The notes beneath the pieces were generated by a model. The model had not been told where the DNA came from. It made no database searches and worked only from the letters and a program-made list of their open reading frames with translations. Source: CAZKRU01 sp964555235 (lineage in GTDB: Bacteria > Verrucomicrobiota > Verrucomicrobiia > Methylacidiphilales > CAMAQI01). From it: a DNA stretch of 10,271 bases. The stretch covers positions 1 to 10,271 of the forward strand of contig CAZKRU010000107.1 in NCBI GenBank assembly GCA_964555235.1, in the 5' to 3' direction. A program made the translations under genes and the position numbers. This document shows, in pieces, positions 5,927-10,271 of this stretch (position 1 is its first letter; every line of letters starts with the position of its first letter).

Positions 5927-6214
5927 ATGAGTAATAATAAGTTGTATGTTGGAAATCTGTCGTTCAAAGCCACCGAGCGTGATCTGATGGATATGTTTGG
6001 CGCCTATGGAAATGTGATCGAAGCAAAGATCGTCTTGGATCGTGAAACGCAGCGCTCGCGCGGTTTCGCTTTCGTAACGATGGGTTCCGATGATGAAGCC
6101 CAAAAGGCGATCGAGAACCTGAACGGACAAGATCAAGGCGGACGTAAGTTGACCGTCAATGTTGCTCGTCCGATGGAAGATCGTCGTCCGCAGCGCGAAC
6201 AGCGCCGCTGGTAA
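5927..6214 (+). CDS. single-RRM RNA-binding protein
   Basis: 95 residues forming one RNA recognition motif with a short basic tail. RNP2 is LYVGNL (residues 6-11) and RNP1 is RGFAFVTM (about 45-52), with the aromatic residues needed for RNA stacking present in both. The rest fits the beta-alpha-beta-beta-alpha-beta order. The tail (ARPMEDRRPQREQRRW) is Arg-rich and short, without the Gly-rich extension of some plant and cyanobacterial relatives. Bacterial RRM proteins of this size bind single-stranded RNA and are often abundant and cold-induced; the targets here are unknown. The ATG at 5927 is chosen because GGAG lies six bases upstream and the RRM starts right after it; the frame runs on to 5822 but without RRM-like sequence. 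It is probably a single-gene unit, with its own leader hairpin and a strong terminator just downstream. Confidence 0.93.
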   Translation: MSNNKLYVGNLSFKATERDLMDMFGAYGNVIEAKIVLDRETQRSRGFAFVTMGSDDEAQKAIENLNGQDQGGRKLTVNVARPMEDRRPQREQRRW

Positions 6215-6233
6215 TAAACATTTTATCAAACCT

Positions 6234-6272
6234 TGGGAGGGAAAGAGGATTTGTCCTCTTCCCTCCCATTTT
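6234..6272 (+). terminator. rho-independent terminator of the RRM gene
   Basis: The arm TGGGAGGGAAAGAGGA (6234-6249) pairs with TCCTCTTCCCTCCCA (6254-6268) around a TTTG loop. This gives about 15 pairs with one bulged A. A short T-run follows (6269-6272). It starts 20 bases after the RRM stop and separates that gene from galT. The U-tract is short, but the stem is the strongest in the window. Confidence 0.8.
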
Positions 6273-6349
6273 GATGATCGGTTGATCTCTTTGGTTTTCT
6301 GAAGGGAATCGTTTGATTTTTGTATTTGGGTTTTATCCAGGTCCTTCTC

Positions 6350-7381
6350 ATGATTTCCCGTGAACATCCGCATCGCCGTTATAATGCTTTAACCGGCGAA
6401 TGGATTTTAGTTTCCCCGCATCGCACGAAACGGCCTTGGTTGGGGAAAGTCGAGGCAGCCGCCTCGGAATCCCGGCCCCGACACGATCCGAGGTGTTATC
6501 TTTGTCCTCGCAATGAGCGAATGGGGGGCGAAGCGAATCCGGATTACCAGCTTCCGTTTGTATTTCAGAATGATTTTTCCGCGCTTTTGCCGGAAAAGAA
6601 CGACGCACCGACTGAAGTTGATCCACTTTTTCAATGGGAACCTGTCTCGGGGGAGTGTCGGGTGATCTGTTTTTCGCCGCGCCATGATATGACGATTGCG
6701 GAGATGTCGGTGGAGGAGATTCAAGCGGTGGTGAACACGTGGTGCACTCAAGTAGAGGAATTAGGAAAGAGTTACCGGTGGGTTCAAGTTTTTGAAAATA
6801 AAGGGGATGTCATGGGATGTTCCAATCCCCACCCGCACGGACAAATTTGGGCGGGGGACCAGATTCCCAATGAACCTGCAAAAGAACTTCAAACGCAGCG
6901 TGAGTATTGGGAAAAAAACGGACGATCGCTCCTTTCGGATTATCTGAAAAAAGAGATCGATGCCCAAGAGCGAATCGTTATTGAAAACGAGGATTGGGTC
7001 GTTGCGGTTCCGTTTTGGGCGGTTTGGCCCTATGAGACCTTGCTTTTGCCGCGTCGAGCGGTGAAGCGGCTTCCGGAATTAACGAAGGGGGAGCGTCGGA
7101 GTTTGTCGGAAATTCTGAAACGGTTTTTGACGCGTTACGACAATCTTTTTCAGACGTCGTTTCCATATTCAATGGGATGGCACGGCGCGCCGCATGAGCC
7201 GGGGGATTTTTCCTGCTGGCAATTACACGCGCATTTTTATCCGCCGCTCTTGCGGTCGGCTACGGTGAAAAAATTTATGGTTGGCTATGAGATGCTCGGA
7301 GAGCCTCAGCGAGATCTGACACCCGAGCAGGCGGCGGCGCGACTGCGGGAGATTTCCGAAACGCATTATCGCTCGGGGTGA
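6350..7381 (+). CDS. galT: galactose-1-phosphate uridylyltransferase
   Basis: 343 residues, close to the E. coli enzyme. GalT exchanges UMP between UDP-glucose and galactose 1-phosphate in the Leloir pathway, in the cytoplasm. It opens with the family start HPHRRYNALTGEWILVSPHRTKRPW (residues 6-30). The zinc ligands are visible as CYLC (C49, C52), H112 and H161. The nucleophile that carries the uridylyl group is H163 in SNPHPHGQIW. The second half holds WPYETLLLP (226-234), GWHGAP (H278) and QLHAHFYPPLLRS (H293, H295), matching the iron site of the E. coli protein. The ATG at 6350 is preferred because the sequence then aligns with the family; AGG lies eight bases upstream. A TTG at 6320 in frame would add ten hydrophobic residues and is unlikely. 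No galK or galE is beside it. The terminator before it suggests its own promoter. Confidence 0.96.
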   Translation: MISREHPHRRYNALTGEWILVSPHRTKRPWLGKVEAAASESRPRHDPRCYLCPRNERMGGEANPDYQLPFVFQNDFSALLPEKNDAPTEVDPLFQWEPVSGECRVICFSPRHDMTIAEMSVEEIQAVVNTWCTQVEELGKSYRWVQVFENKGDVMGCSNPHPHGQIWAGDQIPNEPAKELQTQREYWEKNGRSLLSDYLKKEIDAQERIVIENEDWVVAVPFWAVWPYETLLLPRRAVKRLPELTKGERRSLSEILKRFLTRYDNLFQTSFPYSMGWHGAPHEPGDFSCWQLHAHFYPPLLRSATVKKFMVGYEMLGEPQRDLTPEQAAARLREISETHYRSG

Positions 7382-7403
7382 TTTCGGAGCAAGCGACGGT
7401 TTT

Positions 7404-7451
7404 TCGCGCAGACCTGCCCGCAATGCATCGTGTTGCAGGCGGACTTCGCGA
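7404..7451. repeat. imperfect inverted repeat between convergent genes
   Basis: TCGCG (7404-7408) pairs with CGCGA (7447-7451). Inside it GCC-C-GCAA pairs with TTGC-A-GGC across one mismatch. It lies in the 98-base gap between the end of galT and the end of the TPR membrane gene, where a two-way terminator is expected. No T-run follows the stem on either strand, so the role is uncertain. Confidence 0.3.
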
Positions 7452-7479
7452 GAGACACCTCTTATGGGTTTTGTAGTTT

Positions 7480-9180
7480 TTATTCGATATTCTTGAGCCG
7501 TTCGAGAATTTCGGGATGATAGAGGTCATTTTGAAGTGCTTCCAGATAAACCCCCTCAGCTTCGGCCCACTGATCCCGAGATTCCAAAATACTTCCAAGA
7601 TTCAGGTATGGGATCGGATTCTTCGATTTTTCCTGAATGGCTTGCCGATAGATCGAACTCGCCTCATCGACGTTTCCCTGGAGAAGACGAAGCGTCGCGA
7701 GGGCAACTTTTGTTTCTGAAAGCAAGGGGTTAATCTGAATTGCTTTTCGACACATGGATTCCGCTTCTGGAAGCCTTCCCTGAGCCTGATAAAGCCGGGC
7801 ATAATTCAAATAAGCATTGGGATCCTGCGGATCCAGGCGGATCGCTTCTTTAATATGGGTTTCCGCTTCATCCCACTTTTTTTGACTGTAAAGCGATCCC
7901 GCATAATTACTGTGCGCGCGGGAATTGAGAGGGGCATCCAAAAGGGTGCTTTTCCAAATTGATTCCAAGGATCGATAATCTTCATTTCGTAGATGAGTTC
8001 GAAACCCGAGTGCCAGCGCAACTAGAATAAAGAGTGGAAAAACTAATTTTCCTCCGACTCGGTATCCAAAAATCACGACATACAATAAAACGGGAGCCAA
8101 AGCCAAATAAACTCGATGCTCGACAATCGTCTCCGCTTGAATCGGAATTATCGAACTCGGCGTCATTAAGAAAACTCCCCAGATCCCCCAAAATCCCCAC
8201 TGCGGATAACGCCAAGAGATTTTTCCAATTGCCCCCATGATCGCCAAAATTACGAAAAAAGAAGGGACTACTTTCTCGATTGAAGTTACCGTTGTTACCC
8301 CATAATCAAAGATTAAGGGATCCGGCCAAAAAATTAATTTTAAGTAGTGGCAAATCGCCCAAGCTTGAGTCTGTAAATTCTCCCAAAAAGAAATTTTACC
8401 AGAAAGACTCACCACATTCCCCCTCCCTTGTGATTCCACGACTAAATAAGCCAACAAGATCCACGAAGAGAGCAATCCCCAATAATAAAATCGACGCGAT
8501 CTCCAAAGGTCTGGAAATTTTCTTTCGATAAAAATCCAATCATAAAGAAGGATTATAAAAGGGGCGCTGACCATCACTTCCTTGGATCCCATTCCGCAGT
8601 AGCAGAAGAAAACAGAAATGAGCAGCCAGATCCATGATCTCGAGGAACTCTGAGAGCGCAAAAAAGAGTCGAGTGTCAGAAGATAAAAGAGACTCACCAG
8701 TGATTCTGAACGCTCCACGATGTAGGTCACCGTCTCGGTTTGCAAGGGATGCAAAGACCAAAGCGCTGCGATACTGCCGGCAATCCAGAGGGAGTCGCGT
8801 CGAATCGTTTCGGAAAATCTGGGGAGTTGTAGCGTTCTCCGAAGGAAACCAAAGAGCGTAAAGGTTGTCAGAAGATGAATCGCAAAATTCATCCAATGAT
8901 AGCCCTCCACTTGCAACCCTCCCAATGCGTAGTTGATAGCGAGCGTAAAATTCACGAGCGGACGCCCCGTCACCGCCTCTCCTCCGTAAAAAACCGGGAT
9001 GATGGACCGCCAAAGATTTCGAAGGGAGGGGTTATTCTCAATCGATCCTGAATCATCATAAATAAAGGGGCCATGGAAGCTGTTGGAATAGGCAATCGCC
9101 AAAGCTATGAGTAAAAGGAGAGGAATCCAATAGGAGGAGTCTTGAAGGCTTTTTTTGATGGGCTCCCAGCGATTCTTCAC
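7480..9180 (-). CDS. TMTC-like multi-spanning membrane protein with C-terminal TPR repeats (putative GT-C glycosyltransferase)
   Basis: 566 residues. The first 395 hold about ten hydrophobic segments, and four TPRs follow (about 421-454, 455-488, 489-522, 523-556). The first long loop carries FIYDDSGSIENNPSLRNL (39-56). Its Asp pair D42/D43 after the first membrane segment is the usual catalytic mark of GT-C enzymes using polyprenyl-linked sugars. HPLQTETVTYIVERSESLVSLFYLL (144-168) and EHRVYLALAPVLL (354-366) match the TMTC / bacterial TPR-O-GlcNAc-like group. In animals TMTC proteins are O-mannosyltransferases acting on cadherins; donor and acceptor in bacteria are not known. The TPRs should lie in the periplasm or at its membrane face and may bind an acceptor protein. 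The start is GTG at 9180; no in-frame ATG lies near it, and the AGG eight bases upstream is weak. It is convergent with galT and stands alone. Confidence 0.85.
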   Translation of the reverse strand: MKNRWEPIKKSLQDSSYWIPLLLLIALAIAYSNSFHGPFIYDDSGSIENNPSLRNLWRSIIPVFYGGEAVTGRPLVNFTLAINYALGGLQVEGYHWMNFAIHLLTTFTLFGFLRRTLQLPRFSETIRRDSLWIAGSIAALWSLHPLQTETVTYIVERSESLVSLFYLLTLDSFLRSQSSSRSWIWLLISVFFCYCGMGSKEVMVSAPFIILLYDWIFIERKFPDLWRSRRFYYWGLLSSWILLAYLVVESQGRGNVVSLSGKISFWENLQTQAWAICHYLKLIFWPDPLIFDYGVTTVTSIEKVVPSFFVILAIMGAIGKISWRYPQWGFWGIWGVFLMTPSSIIPIQAETIVEHRVYLALAPVLLYVVIFGYRVGGKLVFPLFILVALALGFRTHLRNEDYRSLESIWKSTLLDAPLNSRAHSNYAGSLYSQKKWDEAETHIKEAIRLDPQDPNAYLNYARLYQAQGRLPEAESMCRKAIQINPLLSETKVALATLRLLQGNVDEASSIYRQAIQEKSKNPIPYLNLGSILESRDQWAEAEGVYLEALQNDLYHPEILERLKNIE

Positions 9181-9413
9181 AGGGGAAAACCTAACATGGA
9201 TGGAAATACCGATACAAGGGATTAAAGGCTAAAGGCATTTTCGACACAAAATTCCTGAACTCCTCACCTCCTGCTTTCCTCAGAAAAACCCTCCGTGCAT
9301 TCTGTGCTTCTTGTGGCCGGATCGATTTCATCTCCGAATGCCACCCCTATCTTTCCAATAAAGTCGAATTGCACCTAGCCTCAGCCAGGAAATGGATTTT
9401 CTCTTGGTGACTT

Positions 9414-9431
9414 CGTGTCTTTGTGTGAGAC
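9414..9431 (+). repeat. CTTTGTGTGA-type repeat, left copy
   Basis: The 18 bases CGTGTCTTTGTGTGAGAC match, in reverse orientation, the 18 bases at 10204-10221 at 15 positions, with a 10-base identical core CTTTGTGTGA. The two copies lie outside each end of the GYF_2-RDD gene. Confidence 0.4.
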
Positions 9432-9460
9432 TTGTTGCTGAAGGATCACGATTAAAGCCC

Positions 9461-9487
9461 GGACCGCTCGGAGAGCGGTCCCTACCA
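9461..9487 (-). repeat. REP-like palindrome with GTAG flank, copy 2
   Basis: A perfect 9-base inverted repeat, GGACCGCTC (9461-9469) and GAGCGGTCC (9473-9481), encloses the loop GGA. CTACCA follows at 9482-9487. On the minus strand it reads TGGTAG then the hairpin, as in copy 1 at 1720-1746. Stem length, loop length and the GTAG flank are the same in both copies, while stem bases differ and pairing is kept. It ends 20 bases before the ATG of the GYF_2-RDD gene, so it would lie in that gene's leader or promoter. Confidence 0.6.
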
Positions 9488-9507
9488 AAAATCCTACCAA
9501 TAAAACT

Positions 9508-10134
9508 ATGAGCTCACTTTATTACATTCGAGGGGAAGACGGCGAAGAGTATGGTCCGATTGAGCGGGAGGAACTCCTTTCATGGGTGAAAGAAGATCGT
9601 GTCGGTCCCGGGACTCCGGTTCGACTGGAGGAAGGGCCGTGGAAGCGGTGGGAAAATTTTGTTGAATTAATTCCTCAAGGAACGGAGGTCATCGCTCCTT
9701 TCTCGCTTCGTCTCATGGCGTTTATCGTCGATAACGTGATCTTTGTCCTGATGATGACCTTTGCGGTCACGATTGTCTGGGGCGGAATTCCGACCACGGA
9801 GATCCAGAGCTGGGAGCAATGCATGAATCTCCTCAAATCGGGAATCTGGAATGAGATCAATGAGGTCCTTCAAGTCGTCACCCTCATTGTGCATCTGACT
9901 TATTTTATTGTTTGCCATGGACGCTGGGGGCGAACTCCAGGGAAGGCGATTTTTGGCCTTCGCGTTGTTCAACTCGATGGCACAAAACTGACTTGGCGCT
10001 CGGCCTTTTTTCGAGGGATTGCCTCCATTTTTTCGACGAGCTTTTTCTATCTCGGTTACGCCATCGCCATTTTTTCGCCAGGAATCCGTACCCTTCACGA
10101 CTGGCTGAGTGGAACCAAAGTCATCCGTTCGTAA
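9508..10134 (+). CDS. GYF_2 domain plus RDD family membrane protein
   Basis: 208 residues in two parts. Residues 4-53 are a GYF_2 (DUF4339) domain: LYYIRGEDGEEYGPIEREELLSW, then PVRLEEGPWKRWENF. Residues 65-207 are an RDD domain, with SLRLMAFIVDNV (67-77, the Arg and Asp that name the family), GRTPGKAIFGLRVV (141-154) and RTLHDWLSGTKVI (194-206). Hydrophobic segments lie near 72-92, 119-136 and 172-190. The GYF_2 part is predicted to be a cytoplasmic peptide-binding module and the RDD part a membrane domain. Their combination is common in Verrucomicrobia, Planctomycetes and relatives, but its role is not known; transport has been proposed for some RDD proteins. The ATG at 9508 starts right at the domain edge. 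No Shine-Dalgarno sequence precedes it; CCTACCAATAAAACT fills that position. Confidence 0.92.
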   Translation: MSSLYYIRGEDGEEYGPIEREELLSWVKEDRVGPGTPVRLEEGPWKRWENFVELIPQGTEVIAPFSLRLMAFIVDNVIFVLMMTFAVTIVWGGIPTTEIQSWEQCMNLLKSGIWNEINEVLQVVTLIVHLTYFIVCHGRWGRTPGKAIFGLRVVQLDGTKLTWRSAFFRGIASIFSTSFFYLGYAIAIFSPGIRTLHDWLSGTKVIRS

Positions 10135-10203
10135 GAAAAACAGACTCCCATGTTGGGTTCAATTTCTATCCCAATCATTAGCGAAGAATTGACGCGAAGG
10201 ATG

Positions 10204-10221
10204 GTTTCACACAAAGCCACA
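10204..10221 (-). repeat. CTTTGTGTGA-type repeat, right copy
   Basis: Inverted partner of 9414-9431, 69 bases after the stop of the GYF_2-RDD gene. The last 137 bases of the window hold no gene that I can support. Just after the repeat come TTCC-GAAA-GGAA and CTCC-AGCC-GGAG, two small hairpins of unknown meaning. Confidence 0.4.
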
Positions 10222-10271
10222 AAACCCTTCCGAAAGGAATAACTCTCCAGCCGGAGGCGTGACTGGTTTGG

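Larger units (their letters stand above)
9181..9507. other. 327-base intergenic region with degenerate repeats
   Basis: This gap between divergent genes holds no supportable ORF. It contains a GTG/TTC-rich stretch (about 9290-9430: pieces such as CCTCCGTGCATTCTGTGC and CGTGTCTTTGTGTGAGAC) that looks like worn copies of a CTTTGTGTGA-type intergenic repeat, then a REP-like palindrome (9461-9487). Promoters for both neighbours should be here, but none was clear enough to mark. CCTACCAA occurs twice, at 9481-9488 and 9493-9500, immediately before the next gene. Confidence 0.5.

Overview
The window reads as a bacterial chromosome segment of roughly 50% GC. It holds eleven intact protein genes, one InlB-type repeat fragment and several intergenic repeats. 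I saw no rRNA, tRNA, CRISPR array, transposase or phage gene. The genes most resemble those of the PVC group, probably Verrucomicrobiota. This is inferred from the ACP-dehydratase didomain with its own N-terminal region, the small coiled-coil protein beginning MKSSYELAMERLEK, and the GTAG-flanked palindromes. It is a judgement from memory of these families, not a search result.

Layout. Positions 1-394 hold the C-terminal piece of an InlB-type repeat protein with no visible upstream part. A probable lipoprotein of 418 residues follows (395-1651, plus strand). It looks all-helical and I cannot name its function. A REP-like palindrome (1720-1746) lies downstream of it. On the minus strand, 4182 down to 1758, is a compact four-gene run: an acyl carrier protein fused to a FabZ-like dehydratase, a Rieske [2Fe-2S] ferredoxin, a 91-residue coiled-coil protein and an acyl-CoA delta-9-type desaturase. 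Spacings are 8 bases, a 4-base ATGA overlap and 9 bases, so this is almost certainly one operon. Its content suggests a dedicated acyl-chain modification module in which the Rieske protein could feed electrons to the desaturase. Further along the minus strand are a 59-residue unknown protein and a VF530 (DUF2132) family protein, also adjacent.

On the plus strand from 4891 come cobS (last step of cobalamin assembly, with no other cobalamin gene here), a single-RRM RNA-binding protein with a foldable leader and a strong terminator, and galT (Leloir pathway). A 16-base direct repeat stands on each side of cobS. A convergent minus-strand gene (9180 to 7480) encodes a membrane protein with C-terminal TPRs, similar to the TMTC/GT-C glycosyltransferase family. 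The last gene (9508-10134) is a GYF_2-RDD membrane protein. Its upstream gap carries a second REP-like palindrome, and copies of a CTTTGTGTGA repeat lie on both sides of the gene in opposite orientation.

The genes fall into unrelated housekeeping or envelope functions, except the lipid operon, which is the only set that looks like a single pathway unit. The most notable points are that operon, the two REP-like elements that share layout and flank but not stem sequence, and the structured leader of the RRM gene.
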